Shown here: in pieces, positions 24,505-35,488 of the stretch
Numbering within the stretch: the stretch's first letter is position 1
How the letters are laid out: every line of letters starts with the position of its first letter
Assembly (NCBI RefSeq): GCF_023015695.1
Contig: NZ_JALKAS010000001.1
Coordinates: forward strand, 868,001 to 932,000
Direction of reading: 5' to 3'
Length of the DNA stretch: 64,000 nucleotides
Origin: Jannaschia sp. S6380
GTDB taxonomy: Bacteria > Pseudomonadota > Alphaproteobacteria > Rhodobacterales > Rhodobacteraceae
Translations under genes and position numbers: made by a program
Notes under the pieces: generated by a model
Seen by the model: only the letters and a program-made list of their open reading frames with translations
Database searches by the model: none
What the model was told of the DNA's origin: nothing

Positions 24505-25608
24505 TCAGGCGGACGACCGGTCCATCTCCGGCGCGCCGTCCGCCTCGGCCGGCTGGGTCGGCGCATCGGCTGCGCCGCCCCAGGTCCGTACCGCCGATGC
24601 CGCACGGTGCGGCAAGGCCGAGGGGTGGATCGACTCGCTGGGGTCGACGCCCACCTTACGGCGCCGGCGCGACAGGAAGAACGGCCCGAACCCCCGCCAG
24701 TTGCCGACCGACGGCGCGCCCGCGTCGACAGGGAAACGGTCGCGCCACCCGTCGGGCAACGCCAGCCCCGTGTCTTCCAGCCGCGACAGCATCCAGACCA
24801 GCGGCACGTTCGCCAGCGGGCGCGACGCATCCTGTCCGTTCAACTGGCCGCCCAGATCGCCGTGCGTTCCGCGGAACCAGACCTGTTCCACGCTCCCCGT
24901 GCGCGTGCCATGCGTCCGCCAGCGGTCGAGCGTATAGGCGTTGCGGTTCTCGTCCAGCGCCATGGCGTGAAACCCGTGCAGCACCGACTGGCCGAGCCGG
25001 TGCGACCGGAAGGCATGAACATGCGGAAACAGACGCCACAGCAGGGGCCACCGGATGCCCACGGCCTGCACCGTGTCCAGCACGCCGACGGCGGTGATCT
25101 GCGCCCGGGTGTGGCAATGACGCGAGGCGAAGCTGCGGGCCGTGGGATGCGTCGGGTCGCTGCGATAATGCCAGTAGGCCTGATAGATCAGCGCCTCGGA
25201 CGCGTATTCGGGCCGCAACAGGCCGACCCGGTCTATCATCCCGGCCAACGCCCGCACGGCATAGGCGCCGCGCGAATAGCCGATCAGGAACACACGGTCG
25301 CCGGGACGGTAGCGATGCGCGAGGAATTCGTAGGCGCGGCGGATCTGGTGGTTGATGCCGACCCCGGCCATCACCTCGGTCACGTGGCGCCAGCCGCGCC
25401 ATTCGATCCCGGGTTCGTAATACAGGCAATGCGACGTCTCGCGATCCAGCAGGCGATAGATCAGGCCGACCGAGGTCTCGAACCCCGGCTGCAGCGACGA
25501 AAGCGTCCCGTCCAGCAGGACGACATGCGTCTGCGACTGCGGCGCGGGCCGGGTGATCGTCCCGTCGCCGCGCCGCCAGACGCGCCGTATCAGGTCATTC
25601 AGCCGCAA
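24505..25608 (-). CDS. DUF2235 alpha/beta hydrolase-like protein
   Basis: A 367-aa protein of the DUF2235 (Tle1-type) alpha/beta hydrolase group. The first strand is QTHVVLLDGTLSSLQPG, and the nucleophile elbow is VFLIGYSRGAYAVRALAGMI (near residue 100), a GxSxG with Ser between Tyr and Arg as in the family. A later THGDLGGQLNG (near 270) supplies the HxDxGG catalytic block. The C-terminal 60 residues look disordered. Related T6SS effectors are phospholipases, but there are no T6SS genes here. The start codon is TTG at 25608 with AAGGG 5 bp upstream, overlapping the CoxL-like stop by 14 bp. No signal peptide. Confidence 0.8.
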   Translation of the reverse strand: MRLNDLIRRVWRRGDGTITRPAPQSQTHVVLLDGTLSSLQPGFETSVGLIYRLLDRETSHCLYYEPGIEWRGWRHVTEVMAGVGINHQIRRAYEFLAHRYRPGDRVFLIGYSRGAYAVRALAGMIDRVGLLRPEYASEALIYQAYWHYRSDPTHPTARSFASRHCHTRAQITAVGVLDTVQAVGIRWPLLWRLFPHVHAFRSHRLGQSVLHGFHAMALDENRNAYTLDRWRTHGTRTGSVEQVWFRGTHGDLGGQLNGQDASRPLANVPLVWMLSRLEDTGLALPDGWRDRFPVDAGAPSVGNWRGFGPFFLSRRRRKVGVDPSESIHPSALPHRAASAVRTWGGAADAPTQPAEADGAPEMDRSSA

Positions 25609-27892
25609 TGGAACCCTTGGCGTCGTTCAGCATCGCCCAAACCCGCGACGGCGTGAACGGCATGTCCACCCGGCGCAGCCCCAGGTCCCACAGCGCATCC
25701 AGCGCGGCGTTCCCCACGGCCGCCATCGCACCCACGGTCCCGGCCTCGCCACAACCCTTCATGCCGAGGATGTTCGCCGTCGACGGCACCGGCTCGGAAT
25801 GGAAGGCGATCATCGGCAACCCCTGGGCACGCGGCATTCCGTAGTCCATGAAGGACGCCGTCAGAAGCTGGCCGTCGGCATCGTAGACGACGCGTTCGCT
25901 GACGGCCTGACCGATGCCCTGGACGACGCCGCCATGCACCTGCCCTTCGGCCAGCATCGGGTTCATCAGGTTGCCGAAATCGTCGACCACGGTGTATTTC
26001 ACAACCTCCAGGTTGCCGGTGTCGCGATCCACCTCGACCTCGCAGAGATGGCATCCGTTGGGATAGCTCCGCCCGGGCAGCTTCGTCGTCTCCCGCGTGC
26101 GCAGAAGTTCCGTCTCGCCCGCCGCGCGCGCCGCCGCTGCGGCTTCCAGCACCGTCATCACGCGGTTCGACTCCTTGGCGCGGAACGAGCCTTCCTCGAA
26201 CGTGACCTCATCCACGTCCAGCAATCCGGCGACGAAGGGCGTGAACTTCTCAATCACGCGCATGGCCGTGCCCCGGTTCGCGGTGCCCTGCGTCGTGACC
26301 GATCGCGACCCGCCCGTGCCGCCGCCCTTGGCGATCCGGTCGCTGTCGCCCTGTACCACGTCGATCAGGTCGGGCGAGATGCCCAGATCGGTCGCGAGGA
26401 ACTGTTTGTAGACCGTCTCGTGCCCCTGCCCGTTCGACTGCGTGCCGACATACAGCGTCACGCGCCCGTTTTCGGTGAATTCGATCTCCGCCGTCTCGTT
26501 CGGGTCGCCGAGGATCGATTCGATGTAGTAGCAGATGCCCAGCCCCCGCAACTTGCCCCGGGCCGCGCTGTCGGCCCTGCGCGCCTCGAACCCGGCCACG
26601 TCGCCCTCGGCCCGCGCGCGGTCCAGCACGCGGGGGAAGTCGCCCACGTCATAGGTCTCGCCCATGGCCGACATGTACGGAAACTGGTCCGGCTGGATGA
26701 AGCACTTGCGCCGCAGCTCGAACCGGTCAACGCCCAGCTCCTTGGCCGCGAAATCCATCGCGCGTTCCAGCACGTAGATCGCCTCGGGCCGCCCCGCGCC
26801 GCGATAGGCGTCGACCTGTGTGGTATTGGTGAAGATGCCGGTCGACGTCATGTAGCAGGCCTGCACGTCGTAGCAGCCCGGCATGACTTTCGAGAACAGC
26901 TCCGACTGGATGTGCTGGGCGTAACCGGAATTGTAGGCCCCCATGTTCGCCACGTTGTCCATCCGGTAGGCCACCAGCCGGTTTTCGTCGTCGAAGCCCA
27001 GCTTGGCGGTGCAGATCAGGTCGCGCCCGGCATTGTCCGACAGCATCGCCTCGGACCGGTCGGCCATCCAGCGAACCGGTCGGTCCAGCATGCGAGCGGC
27101 ATGCGCCACCAGGATCGTCTCGGGGTAGTTCATCCCCTTCATCCCGAAACCGCCGCCCACGTCCGGGGTCGTCACCCGCACCGCGTCCGCCTCCAGCGAC
27201 AGCGATCTGGCCACCTGGCCCTTGGTGCCCCAGACGCCCTGCCCGTTCACGCAGACATGCAGCCGCTCGCCTTCGGGCGCGGCCCAGGTGCCCCGCGGCT
27301 CCAGCGAGGCGCAGATGATGCGCGTGTCGTCCACCGTCAGCTCGACCACCCGAGCGGCGGCTGCCAGCGCCGCCTCGCAAGCGTCTTCGTCACCCTTGCC
27401 GTAGTCATAGACGACGTTGTCGTTCGCTTCCCCGTGCACGACCGGACCGCCCGGGGCCACGTCCAGCTTGACCGGCAGGTCGGCGAACTCCACCTCGATC
27501 GCCTCGGCCGCGTCACGCGCCTGTGCGAGGGAGTCGGCGATCACCGTCGCGATCCCCTCGCCCACGAACCGCACGCGTTCCTTGGCCAGCAGCGGGCGCT
27601 GCGGATCGGCCGCGCGCGATCCGTCACGGTTCTTGGCCACGGCGGTCGGCAGATGGTTCTCCACGCCGGCCTCGTCCAGCCGCGCGGCGGTCAGCACGGC
27701 CCGGACGCCGTCCATCTCCTCGGCTGCCTCGACATTCAGCGTCGTGATGTCCGCATGGGCGACGGGGGAGCGCAGGACATAGGCGTGCAACGCCCCCTCG
27801 GGCGCCGTGTCGTCGACATAGGCCCCGCCCCCGGTCAGCAGGCGCGGGTCCTCGGCGCGGCGGACGGACTGGCTTAGGCCGAACTTTTCCAT
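25595..27892 (-). CDS. Xanthine dehydrogenase/CoxL-family molybdenum hydroxylase large subunit (form II type)
   Basis: A 765-aa molybdopterin-binding subunit. The N-terminus [20 protein letters not shown] matches aerobic CO dehydrogenase large subunits. The active-site loop reads [12 protein letters not shown] (near residue 370), which is the AYRGAGR of form II CoxL, not the AYxCSFR of true CO oxidisers. [13 protein letters not shown] and [13 protein letters not shown] MoCo blocks are present, and [17 protein letters not shown] near the C-terminus holds the catalytic Glu. The substrate is unknown. The FAD (CoxM) and 2Fe-2S (CoxS) subunits it would normally need are not adjacent. The start at 27892 is set by GGAGA 6 bp upstream, in preference to an earlier in-frame ATG. 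Confidence 0.88.
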   Translation of the reverse strand: MEKFGLSQSVRRAEDPRLLTGGGAYVDDTAPEGALHAYVLRSPVAHADITTLNVEAAEEMDGVRAVLTAARLDEAGVENHLPTAVAKNRDGSRAADPQRPLLAKERVRFVGEGIATVIADSLAQARDAAEAIEVEFADLPVKLDVAPGGPVVHGEANDNVVYDYGKGDEDACEAALAAAARVVELTVDDTRIICASLEPRGTWAAPEGERLHVCVNGQGVWGTKGQVARSLSLEADAVRVTTPDVGGGFGMKGMNYPETILVAHAARMLDRPVRWMADRSEAMLSDNAGRDLICTAKLGFDDENRLVAYRMDNVANMGAYNSGYAQHIQSELFSKVMPGCYDVQACYMTSTGIFTNTTQVDAYRGAGRPEAIYVLERAMDFAAKELGVDRFELRRKCFIQPDQFPYMSAMGETYDVGDFPRVLDRARAEGDVAGFEARRADSAARGKLRGLGICYYIESILGDPNETAEIEFTENGRVTLYVGTQSNGQGHETVYKQFLATDLGISPDLIDVVQGDSDRIAKGGGTGGSRSVTTQGTANRGTAMRVIEKFTPFVAGLLDVDEVTFEEGSFRAKESNRVMTVLEAAAAARAAGETELLRTRETTKLPGRSYPNGCHLCEVEVDRDTGNLEVVKYTVVDDFGNLMNPMLAEGQVHGGVVQGIGQAVSERVVYDADGQLLTASFMDYGMPRAQGLPMIAFHSEPVPSTANILGMKGCGEAGTVGAMAAVGNAALDALWDLGLRRVDMPFTPSRVWAMLNDAKGSIAAE

Positions 27893-28030
27893 GAGACGTC
27901 TCCGAAAGGCGGGCATGCGGGGTCGGACCGGACCTTAGCGCCCGGCGCCCCCGGCGCAAGGCGTGGCGCGCCCTTCCCCTGCCGGTCCCGTTTCGTTATC
28001 GCCTGCGGCAACAGACGAGAGGCCACCGAG

Positions 28031-31000
28031 ATGGAAAAGACGTTCGACGCCAAGACAGCCGAGGCCCGCATCAGCCGGGAGTGGATCGATGGCGGCCATT
28101 TCCGGGCCGGCGCCAATGCCAAGCCCGGTGCCGAGACGTTTTCCATCGTCATTCCGCCGCCCAACGTCACCGGCGCGCTGCACATGGGCCACGCGTTCAA
28201 CAACACGCTTCAGGACATTCTCGTCCGCTGGCACCGGATGCGCGGGCACGACACGCTTTGGCAGCCCGGCACCGACCATGCCGGCATCGCCACGCAGATG
28301 GTCACCGAGCGCGAGATGGCGAAGGAAACCGACATGACCCGCACCGAGATGGGGCGCGAGCAGTTCCTGGAACGCGTCTGGCAGCAGAAGACGAAATCGC
28401 GCGGCACCATCATCGGCCAGCTCCAGCGCCTCGGCGCTTCCTGCGACTGGGAGCGCGAGGCGTTCACCATGGGCGGTGCGCCCGGCGATCCGGGCGACAC
28501 GCCCGGCGGCCAGGATTTCCACGGCGCCGTCATCAAGACCTTCGTCGACATGTACGAGAAGGGTCTGATCTATCGCGGCAAACGCCTCGTGAACTGGGAC
28601 CCGCATTTCGAGACCGCCATCTCGGACCTGGAGGTCGAGAACGTCGAGACGCCGGGCCACATGTGGCATTTCAAGTACCCGCTCGCGGGCGGCGTCACCT
28701 ATGAATATGTCGAACGTGACGAGGACGGCGCGGAGCTGTTTCGCGAGACGCGCGACTACATCGCGATCGCCACCACCCGCCCCGAGACGATGCTGGGCGA
28801 CGGCGCCGTCGCGGTCCACCCGTCGGACGACCGCTATGCCGCCATCGTCGGTCAGCTGTGCGAGATCCCGGTCGGCCCGAAAGAGCATCGCCGCCTGATC
28901 CCGATCATCACCGACGACTACCCCGACCCCGCCTTCGGATCGGGCGCCGTCAAGATCACCGGCGCGCACGACTTCAACGACTATGCCGTCGCCAAGCGCG
29001 GCAACATTCCCTGCTACCGCCTGATGGACACGAAGGCCGCGATGCGGGCGGACGGTGCGCCCTATGCCGAAGCCGCCGAGATCGCCATGGCCGTCGCGAA
29101 GGGCGAGCGCACGCTGACCGAGGCCGAAACGGACGCCATCAACCTCGTCCCCGATCACCTGCGCGGGCTCGACCGGTTCGAGGCGCGGAAGGCCGTCGTG
29201 GACGAGATCACGACCGAGGGCCTCGCCGTCATGGTCCCCGCCACCGATCCGCGCCTCGGCAAGGGCGCCGCCTCCGCCGGCAGCCACGCCACGGGCGAGC
29301 CGCCGCTGGCCCCCGAGGAAGGCGGCGAGACCCGGACGGAGGCCGAAGAACTCGTGCCCCTGGTCGAGCCGAAGGCGATCATGCAGCCGCACGGCGACCG
29401 CTCCAAGGTGGTCATCGAGCCGATGCTGACGGATCAGTGGTTCGTCGACACCGACAAGATCGTCGGCCCCGCCATCGAGGCGGTCGAGAACAGCACGGTA
29501 AACATCCTCCCCGAAGCGGACAAGAAGGTCTACTTCCACTGGCTGCGCAATATCGAGCCGTGGTGCATCTCCCGCCAGCTCTGGTGGGGGCACCGGATCC
29601 CGGTTTGGTTCGGACCGCTGCGTCCCGACGAACATGCACGACAGGACTTCAGCAAGGGATCAAGGAGGTCGCTCACTTCGAAACAGTTTTGCGCTGAGAC
29701 CGAAGAGGAAGCGCTCAAGCTCGCAAAGAGCTACTACGGATCAGATCGTGAAGTATTCATCACCGAAGGCCCCGGATGGCAGACCGTCGGTCGAGGGAAA
29801 GTCGGCATCGCCCGCGACCCCGACGTCCTCGACACCTGGTTCTCCTCCGGGCTCTGGCCGCTCGGCACGCTCGGCTGGCCCGACGACACCGAGGAACTGC
29901 GCCGCTACTTCCCCACCTCCGTCCTGATCACCGGCTTCGACATCCTCTTCTTCTGGGTCGCCCGGATGATGATGATGCAGACCTCCGTGTTGCCGGAAGA
30001 AAAGCCGCTCAAAGACCGCGTTCCCTTCAAGGACGTCTACGTCCATGCCCTCGTCCGTGACGAAAAGGGCAAGAAGATGTCGAAGTCGCTCGGCAACGTC
30101 CTCGACCCGCTCGACCTGATCGACGAATACGGCGCAGATGCCGTGCGCTTCACCCTCGCCGCGATGGCCGCGATGGGGCGCGACCTGAAGCTGTCGACCC
30201 AGCGAATCGCGGGCTATCGCAATTTCGGCACCAAGCTCTGGAACGCCGTCCGCTTCGCCGAGATGTACGAGGTCGATTTCGCGACCGGCAACCCGACGCA
30301 GGTCGCAGGCGGCGCACCGGTGCGCCAGACGGTGAACCGCTGGATAATGGGCGAGACCGCCCGCGTCCGCGAGGAGGTCGACGACGCCCTCGCCGCCTAC
30401 CGGTTCGACGACGCCGCGAACGCGCTCTACCGCTTCGTCTGGAACGTCGTTTGTGACTGGTATGTCGAGTTCTCCAAGCCCGTCCTCCAAGGCGCGGACT
30501 CCGACGCCAAGGCGGAAACCCGGGCCGTCATGGGTTGGGTCCTGAACCGTTGCATGACGCTCCTGCATCCGTTCATGCCCTTCATCACCGAGGAGTTGTG
30601 GCGCGTCACGGGCCATGACGGCATGCTCGTCCACGGCGACTGGCCCGGAGACGAGGCAGCCGAAGCCGTCGATCCGCAGGCCGAAGCCGAGATTCGGTGG
30701 GTCATCGCCTTCATCGAGGCCATCCGTTCCGCCCGCGCGCAGATGAACGTCCCCGCCGGCGCCACGATCCCGGTCGTGGCCGTCGAATGGGACAACGACG
30801 CCCGGCAGGCCTTCGAAACCAATAAGGATATGATCGCAGCGCTTGCCCGCATCGAAGGATTAACCGAAGGGTCGTCGCCTAAGGGTTCCATCGCCGTGAC
30901 CGCCAGCGGCGGCCGCTTCGCCCTGCCGTTGGAGGATGTGATCGATGTCGCCGCCGAACGCGCCCGGTTGGAGAAATCGCTGGGCAAGTTGCAGAAGGAG

Positions 31001-31153
31001 ATCAAGGGGATGGAGGGTCGTGTGAACAACCCGAACTTCGCCGCCTCCGCCCCGCCCGAAGTGGTGGAGGAGACGCGCGCCAATCTCGCCGCGCGACAGG
31101 AGGACGCTGCCGCCGTACAGGCCGCCCTCGACAGCCTGGCCGAGCTGGGGTGA
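28031..31153 (+). CDS. valS: Valyl-tRNA synthetase
   Basis: A 1040-aa class I synthetase charging tRNA-Val and editing mischarged Thr. The HIGH region is [20 protein letters not shown] near residue 45, and KMSKS is [19 protein letters not shown] near 680. Editing-domain blocks ([20 protein letters not shown]) and the Val-type [18 protein letters not shown] are intact, and the C-terminal coiled coil ([20 protein letters not shown]) is present. It is longer than usual: residues about 410-445 carry a Gly/Ala/Glu-rich insertion, and residues about 533-590 form an unusual segment encoded by A+T-richer DNA (29630-29800). The frame stays open throughout, so the gene appears functional. Confidence 0.96.
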   Translation: MEKTFDAKTAEARISREWIDGGHFRAGANAKPGAETFSIVIPPPNVTGALHMGHAFNNTLQDILVRWHRMRGHDTLWQPGTDHAGIATQMVTEREMAKETDMTRTEMGREQFLERVWQQKTKSRGTIIGQLQRLGASCDWEREAFTMGGAPGDPGDTPGGQDFHGAVIKTFVDMYEKGLIYRGKRLVNWDPHFETAISDLEVENVETPGHMWHFKYPLAGGVTYEYVERDEDGAELFRETRDYIAIATTRPETMLGDGAVAVHPSDDRYAAIVGQLCEIPVGPKEHRRLIPIITDDYPDPAFGSGAVKITGAHDFNDYAVAKRGNIPCYRLMDTKAAMRADGAPYAEAAEIAMAVAKGERTLTEAETDAINLVPDHLRGLDRFEARKAVVDEITTEGLAVMVPATDPRLGKGAASAGSHATGEPPLAPEEGGETRTEAEELVPLVEPKAIMQPHGDRSKVVIEPMLTDQWFVDTDKIVGPAIEAVENSTVNILPEADKKVYFHWLRNIEPWCISRQLWWGHRIPVWFGPLRPDEHARQDFSKGSRRSLTSKQFCAETEEEALKLAKSYYGSDREVFITEGPGWQTVGRGKVGIARDPDVLDTWFSSGLWPLGTLGWPDDTEELRRYFPTSVLITGFDILFFWVARMMMMQTSVLPEEKPLKDRVPFKDVYVHALVRDEKGKKMSKSLGNVLDPLDLIDEYGADAVRFTLAAMAAMGRDLKLSTQRIAGYRNFGTKLWNAVRFAEMYEVDFATGNPTQVAGGAPVRQTVNRWIMGETARVREEVDDALAAYRFDDAANALYRFVWNVVCDWYVEFSKPVLQGADSDAKAETRAVMGWVLNRCMTLLHPFMPFITEELWRVTGHDGMLVHGDWPGDEAAEAVDPQAEAEIRWVIAFIEAIRSARAQMNVPAGATIPVVAVEWDNDARQAFETNKDMIAALARIEGLTEGSSPKGSIAVTASGGRFALPLEDVIDVAAERARLEKSLGKLQKEIKGMEGRVNNPNFAASAPPEVVEETRANLAARQEDAAAVQAALDSLAELG

Positions 31154-32139
31154 CGTTCAACATACTGATCATAGGGCAGAAAGGTCGCCTCGCGCATGAG
31201 GCGGCCCTTTTCGCCGCGACCCTGCGACACAACGCGCCCAACTGGTCCGGTCGCCTGATCGTGGGCGAGCCGCAGCCGGGCGACCGCTGGCCCGACGACC
31301 CCCGCATCCCCGAGAGCCCGCAGCGCGATCTGCTGCGAAAGCTGGATGCGGAGATCGTGCCGTTCGAAAACCATCATTTCGGCGGCTACTACCCCAACGG
31401 CAACAAGATCGAGGGGCTGTCGGCCCTGCCGGACGACCCGTTCGTTTTCTTCGACACCGACACCGTGATCACGGGCGAACTGGACGGGCTGGCAATCGAT
31501 TTCGATCGCCCCGCCGCGTCGATGAAGCGCGAGGATACCTGGCCGACAGTCGAACTTTATGGTCCAGGTTACAAGGAGATATGGGGCGTCCTTCACGCGC
31601 GCCTGGGCGGCGACCTGACTGAGACGCTGGATAAATCCTGGCCCGACGAGCACTGGCGGCGCTACCTCTACTTCAACGCGGGCTGGTTCCTCGGCGCCGA
31701 CCCCGTCGCGTTTCACCGCGCGTTTCTCGACGCCGCGCTGATGATCCGCGACGATCCGCCCGAGGAGATCGCGTGCCAGGAACTCGATCCCTGGCTCGAT
31801 CAGGCGGCGCTGCCGCTGGCCATCCACAAGTTGGGCGGCGGGCGGCCGGGCGCACGGGGTGGCATCGCCGACGGTGTGTTCGATGGAAGTCACAGCTTCC
31901 ACTATCGTTTCGTGCCGCTGATGTACGCGACGGCGCCGGATCACGTGATCGCCGCGGTCGAGGCCGCCGTGGCCCCCAACGCCGTCAAGAAGGTCCTGAA
32001 GGACCACGAACCTTTCAAACGTTTCTTCTATCAGCCGAAGGGCACCAAGGCCCGGGCGCTGTTCGACCGCGAAGACCTGCCGCGCAAGGAGCAGGCGATC
32101 CGCAACCGCTTGCGACGCGAAGGTCTGTGGATCCGCTGA
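31150..32139 (+). CDS. Glycosyltransferase-like protein, function unknown
   Basis: A 329-aa protein that starts with GTG inside the valS stop (GTGA overlap). It reads [20 protein letters not shown] at the N-terminus. [17 protein letters not shown] near residue 100 looks like the DxD metal/nucleotide-sugar site of GT-A glycosyltransferases, and YFNAGWFLG near 176 resembles the acceptor-side FNxG block of family 8-like enzymes. [13 protein letters not shown] further on fits a glycine-rich loop. No signal peptide or membrane span. The exact family was not recognised. Coupling to valS probably reflects compact packing rather than shared function. Confidence 0.6.
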   Translation: MTFNILIIGQKGRLAHEAALFAATLRHNAPNWSGRLIVGEPQPGDRWPDDPRIPESPQRDLLRKLDAEIVPFENHHFGGYYPNGNKIEGLSALPDDPFVFFDTDTVITGELDGLAIDFDRPAASMKREDTWPTVELYGPGYKEIWGVLHARLGGDLTETLDKSWPDEHWRRYLYFNAGWFLGADPVAFHRAFLDAALMIRDDPPEEIACQELDPWLDQAALPLAIHKLGGGRPGARGGIADGVFDGSHSFHYRFVPLMYATAPDHVIAAVEAAVAPNAVKKVLKDHEPFKRFFYQPKGTKARALFDREDLPRKEQAIRNRLRREGLWIR

Positions 32140-32142
32140 TCC

Positions 32143-32853
32143 CTAGAAGTTCGACAGGCTGGACGCGGCGGCGGCGTTGAACCGCTCCAGCACGACATCC
32201 CACATCGCCTGCGTCGCATCCGTGTCGCGGTCATGGGCCACGATGACGCGGCTGCCGCCCGGCGCGGCCTGGAAATCGACGGTCACGCGGGATCCTTCGG
32301 GCGTGGCGAGGCGCCAGTCCATCACCAGCGTCTCGGGCGCGCGGGCCTGACGCACCACCGCCCAGTCGCCGCGCGTGCCGTCGTAGAGCACTTCGCGCAA
32401 CGCGCCGCCGGTCACGGGGTCGAGGGCCACCACCTGCGGCAGGGCCCCCTCCGTCCGCGCGGAAAGCGAGACCCGCGCGACGGGCCACCAGATCGCCAGA
32501 TCCTCGCAGAAGAGCTGCCACGCCTCGGCCGGGCTCAGCCGCGTGGTCAGGCTGCGGTTCAGGCCTTCCTGCCGTTCGGGCGCGGGTGCCTCCCGCGCGG
32601 ACAACGCGCCCAGCCAATCGACCAGCGGCGCGGCCCCGCCCGGCGTCAGAGCATAGAGGTTGCGGGTGCCCCTGGCCTGGCGCGACACCAGGCCCGCATC
32701 GAGGAGCACGCGAAGATGCTGCGACACGGCGGGCCGCGAGACCGGCAATCCTTCCGCGATGCGGCCGACGGCGCAGGGCCCGTCGCGCAGTCGATCCAGC
32801 ACCGCGCGGCGCGTCGGATCGGCCAGGGCCGTGAGGATCGCATCGTAAGCCAT
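32143..32853 (-). CDS. ArsR-type HTH regulator fused to an SRPBCC domain
   Basis: A 236-aa two-domain protein. Residues 1-90 form an ArsR winged helix: ILTALADPTRRAVLDRLRDG is the standard opening, and LPVSRPAVSQHLRVLLDAGL the recognition helix. No Cys metal site is present in that helix. Residues about 105-230 form an AHSA1/SRPBCC-like ligand-binding domain, beginning RSLTTRLSPAEAWQLFCEDL and ending in MWDVVLERF. Such fusions may sense a hydrophobic ligand directly; the target is unknown. The ATG at 32853 is preferred to a start 12 codons earlier because the conserved HTH opening follows it at once. Convergent with the 31150 gene, with only 3 bp between stops. Confidence 0.85.
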   Translation of the reverse strand: MAYDAILTALADPTRRAVLDRLRDGPCAVGRIAEGLPVSRPAVSQHLRVLLDAGLVSRQARGTRNLYALTPGGAAPLVDWLGALSAREAPAPERQEGLNRSLTTRLSPAEAWQLFCEDLAIWWPVARVSLSARTEGALPQVVALDPVTGGALREVLYDGTRGDWAVVRQARAPETLVMDWRLATPEGSRVTVDFQAAPGGSRVIVAHDRDTDATQAMWDVVLERFNAAAASSLSNF

Positions 32854-33048
32854 TGCGGACCCTATCCACCCGCCCGCGCGTCCGGTCAATCGCCGCGCGG
32901 CACCACGTTACGCTGCGGCATGCTTCCGCCCGCCCGGGCGCCGCGACTGCGCGAGACGGCGCCTTGAAGCCCCCGGCGGCGGCGCATAGGTTCGCCCCCG
33001 ATGCCCGCCGCGACAGGCGCGGACAGGGCGGGACGCAAGGGACATCCG

Positions 33049-33690
33049 ATGCACGATCCAGTCGACCATTTCCAGAACAACCTCGTGCCCATGGTGGTCG
33101 AGCAGACGAGCCGGGGCGAGCGTGCCTACGACATCTTCAGCCGTCTACTCAAGGAACGGATCGTTTTCATCAACGGTCCGATCCACAGCGGGATGACCCA
33201 TCTCGTCGTCGCCCAGCTTCTCCACCTCGAAGCCGAGAACCCGACGAAGGAAATCAGCATGTACATCAACTGCCCGGGCGGCGAGGTGACGTCGGGCATG
33301 TCGATCTACGACACCATGCAGTACATCCGCCCGGCCGTTTCGACGCTGGTCTGCGGCATGGCCGCGTCGATGGGTTCCGTCATTGCGGTCGGCGGCGAGA
33401 AGGGCATGCGCTTCGCCCTGCCCAATGCCGAGATCATGATCCACCAGCCGTCCGGCGGGTCGCAGGGCGTGGCCGCCGACATCCTCATCTCGGCCCGCCA
33501 TATCGAACAGACGCGGGAACGCCTCTATCAGCTCTACGTCAATCACACGGGCCAGGACTACGAAACGGTCCAGCAGGCGCTCGACCGGGACAAGTGGATG
33601 ACCCCGCAGGAGGCCAAGGACTGGGGTCATATCGACGAGATCGTCGAGAACCGGGCCGATACGTCAACCCCGGACGATCCCAAGACCTGA
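33049..33690 (+). CDS. clpP: ATP-dependent Clp protease proteolytic subunit
   Basis: A 213-aa serine protease that forms the tetradecameric chamber of ClpXP. The N-terminal [20 protein letters not shown] gives the axial loop. The catalytic Ser is in [15 protein letters not shown], the His in [13 protein letters not shown] and the Asp in the following helix region (LDRDKWM area). Length and blocks are typical. The ATG at 33049 with AAGGG upstream is chosen over an in-frame ATG at 33001, because the family begins MxDP near here. clpX follows after about 200 bp on the same strand. With tmRNA and SspB elsewhere in the window, it completes the ssrA-tag degradation route. Confidence 0.96.
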   Translation: MHDPVDHFQNNLVPMVVEQTSRGERAYDIFSRLLKERIVFINGPIHSGMTHLVVAQLLHLEAENPTKEISMYINCPGGEVTSGMSIYDTMQYIRPAVSTLVCGMAASMGSVIAVGGEKGMRFALPNAEIMIHQPSGGSQGVAADILISARHIEQTRERLYQLYVNHTGQDYETVQQALDRDKWMTPQEAKDWGHIDEIVENRADTSTPDDPKT

Positions 33691-33891
33691 TCGCAATTTC
33701 GCATCGGGCCGCCGGCATCGTGAGCGGCGGCCCCGGCGCTTGCGCAAGGGCAGGATCGCGACGGGGATTTTGGCATTGTGGCCCCCCGTCGATCCGCCTA
33801 GGCTCGGGCGCAAATCGGATTTTAGCAGCGGGGACATCGGGCCCCGCGGTCGGTGGCAGCGGGCAGTGCCGCGCGGACCAAGGAGGCGACG

Positions 33892-35160
33892 ATGGCCAGC
33901 AATTCCAGTTCCGGCGACGGCAAGAACACCCTCTATTGCAGCTTCTGCGGCAAGTCGCAGCACGAGGTGCGCAAGCTGATCGCGGGGCCGACGGTGTTCA
34001 TCTGCGACGAATGCGTCGAGCTGTGCATGGACATCATCCGCGAGGAGACGAAGGCCCAGGGCCTGAAATCCACCGACGGCACGCCGACCCCGCGCGAGAT
34101 CTGCGAGGTTCTGGACGACTACGTGATCGGCCAGGAACACGCCAAGCGGGTCCTCTCGGTGGCGGTGCACAACCATTACAAGCGCCTCGACAATTCCGGC
34201 AAATCCGACATCGAGCTGGCGAAGTCCAACATCCTGCTGATCGGTCCCACGGGCTGCGGCAAGACGCTGCTAGCGCAGACGTTGGCGCGGATCCTGGACG
34301 TGCCGTTCACCATGGCCGATGCCACCACGTTGACCGAAGCGGGTTACGTGGGCGAGGATGTCGAGAACATCATCCTGAAGCTGCTCCAAGCCTCCGAATA
34401 CAACGTCGAGCGGGCGCAGCGCGGCATCGTCTACATCGACGAGGTCGACAAGATCACGCGCAAGTCGGACAATCCCTCGATCACCCGCGACGTCTCGGGC
34501 GAGGGCGTGCAGCAGGCGCTTCTGAAGATCATGGAAGGTACGGTCGCCTCCGTCCCGCCGCAGGGCGGGCGCAAGCACCCCCAGCAGGAATTCCTGCAGG
34601 TCGACACCACCAATATCCTGTTCGTCTGCGGCGGCGCCTTCGCCGGTCTGGACAAGATCATCGCACAGCGTGGCAAGGGCTCTTCCATGGGGTTCGGCGC
34701 CGAGGTGAAGGCCCCCGACGAGAAATCCGTCGGCGAATTCTTCAAGGATCTCGAGCCAGAGGATCTGCTGAAGTTCGGCCTGATCCCCGAATTCGTCGGC
34801 CGCCTGCCGGTGATCGCGACGCTGACCGATCTCGATCAGGACGCGCTGGTCATCATCCTGACCCAGCCGAAGAATGCGTTGGTCAAGCAGTATCAGCGCC
34901 TGTTCGAGCTGGAGGATGTGTCCCTCACCTTCACCGACGACGCCCTGACCGCCATCGCCAAGCGCGCCATCGAGCGCAAGACCGGCGCCCGCGGTCTGCG
35001 TTCGATCATGGAGGATATCCTGCTCGACACGATGTTCGAACTGCCGGGCATGGACACGGTCGAGGAGGTGGTGGTGAACGAAGAGGCTGTCCGCCGCGAA
35101 GTTAAGCCCCTGCTCATCCACTCCGACAAGGACACGAAAAAGCCGGCGACCGCGGGCTGA
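33892..35160 (+). CDS. clpX: ATP-dependent Clp protease ATPase subunit ClpX
   Basis: A 422-aa AAA+ unfoldase. The N-terminal zinc domain has two Cys pairs, [13 protein letters not shown] and [14 protein letters not shown], the site where SspB docks. Walker A is [18 protein letters not shown], Walker B is [16 protein letters not shown], and the pore loop lies within [34 protein letters not shown] near 370 is the sensor-2 block. An excellent AAGGAGG ribosome site sits 5 bp before the ATG at 33892, which decides the start over an earlier in-frame codon. Composition falls in G+C soon after its stop. Confidence 0.97.
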   Translation: MASNSSSGDGKNTLYCSFCGKSQHEVRKLIAGPTVFICDECVELCMDIIREETKAQGLKSTDGTPTPREICEVLDDYVIGQEHAKRVLSVAVHNHYKRLDNSGKSDIELAKSNILLIGPTGCGKTLLAQTLARILDVPFTMADATTLTEAGYVGEDVENIILKLLQASEYNVERAQRGIVYIDEVDKITRKSDNPSITRDVSGEGVQQALLKIMEGTVASVPPQGGRKHPQQEFLQVDTTNILFVCGGAFAGLDKIIAQRGKGSSMGFGAEVKAPDEKSVGEFFKDLEPEDLLKFGLIPEFVGRLPVIATLTDLDQDALVIILTQPKNALVKQYQRLFELEDVSLTFTDDALTAIAKRAIERKTGARGLRSIMEDILLDTMFELPGMDTVEEVVVNEEAVRREVKPLLIHSDKDTKKPATAG

Positions 35161-35488
35161 GGCACTGAGCCACGGCGCGTCGCGGTATTATCTTGCGCCT
35201 GCCTGGCCCGGTTCGATGCAGCAGATGGTCCGGTAGGGGCTGCCGCGATCCAAGGCGCGTGAGACCAAAGAGCACCAATTTCTGCGAAGCCTCCGAAAGC
35301 GTCTCGGGGGCCTATGTGTTACAGGTGCTAAAATGGGGATGTCCGCATAGCGGACGAAGCGCCAATTCGCGGCGGCTGCGCTAAAGTCGACCTTCGAGAA
35401 ACCAAGATAGTCGGAGATGCAAGATAGTCGGAGATGATAGTGTCAGAATACACTAAAAAAGTATGAGCTTCGGTTCATCTTGCCCATG
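35161..35488. other. Intergenic transition from clpX into the low-G+C insertion
   Basis: About 330 bp with falling G+C. It holds a short perfect hairpin, GTCCGC-ATA-GCGGAC (35341-35355), and an imperfect tandem duplication at 35404-35437. No gene or tRNA was recognised. The left junction of the insertion probably lies here, before or near the duplication. Confidence 0.45.
35404..35437. repeat. Tandem 17-bp direct repeat
   Basis: The unit AAGATAGTCGGAGATGC (35404-35420) is followed at once by AAGATAGTCGGAGATGA, identical at 16 of 17 positions. It lies about 50 bp after the stop side of the restriction endonuclease gene. It could be a slippage product or a remnant of an insertion event. Confidence 0.8.

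Noticed and set aside
25553..27877. 774-codon plus frame over the molybdoenzyme gene
   Set aside because: Antisense shadow; the minus frame has all family blocks.
35341..35355. Intrinsic terminator of clpX
   Set aside because: The 6-bp hairpin lies 180 bp past the stop and has no U tract.
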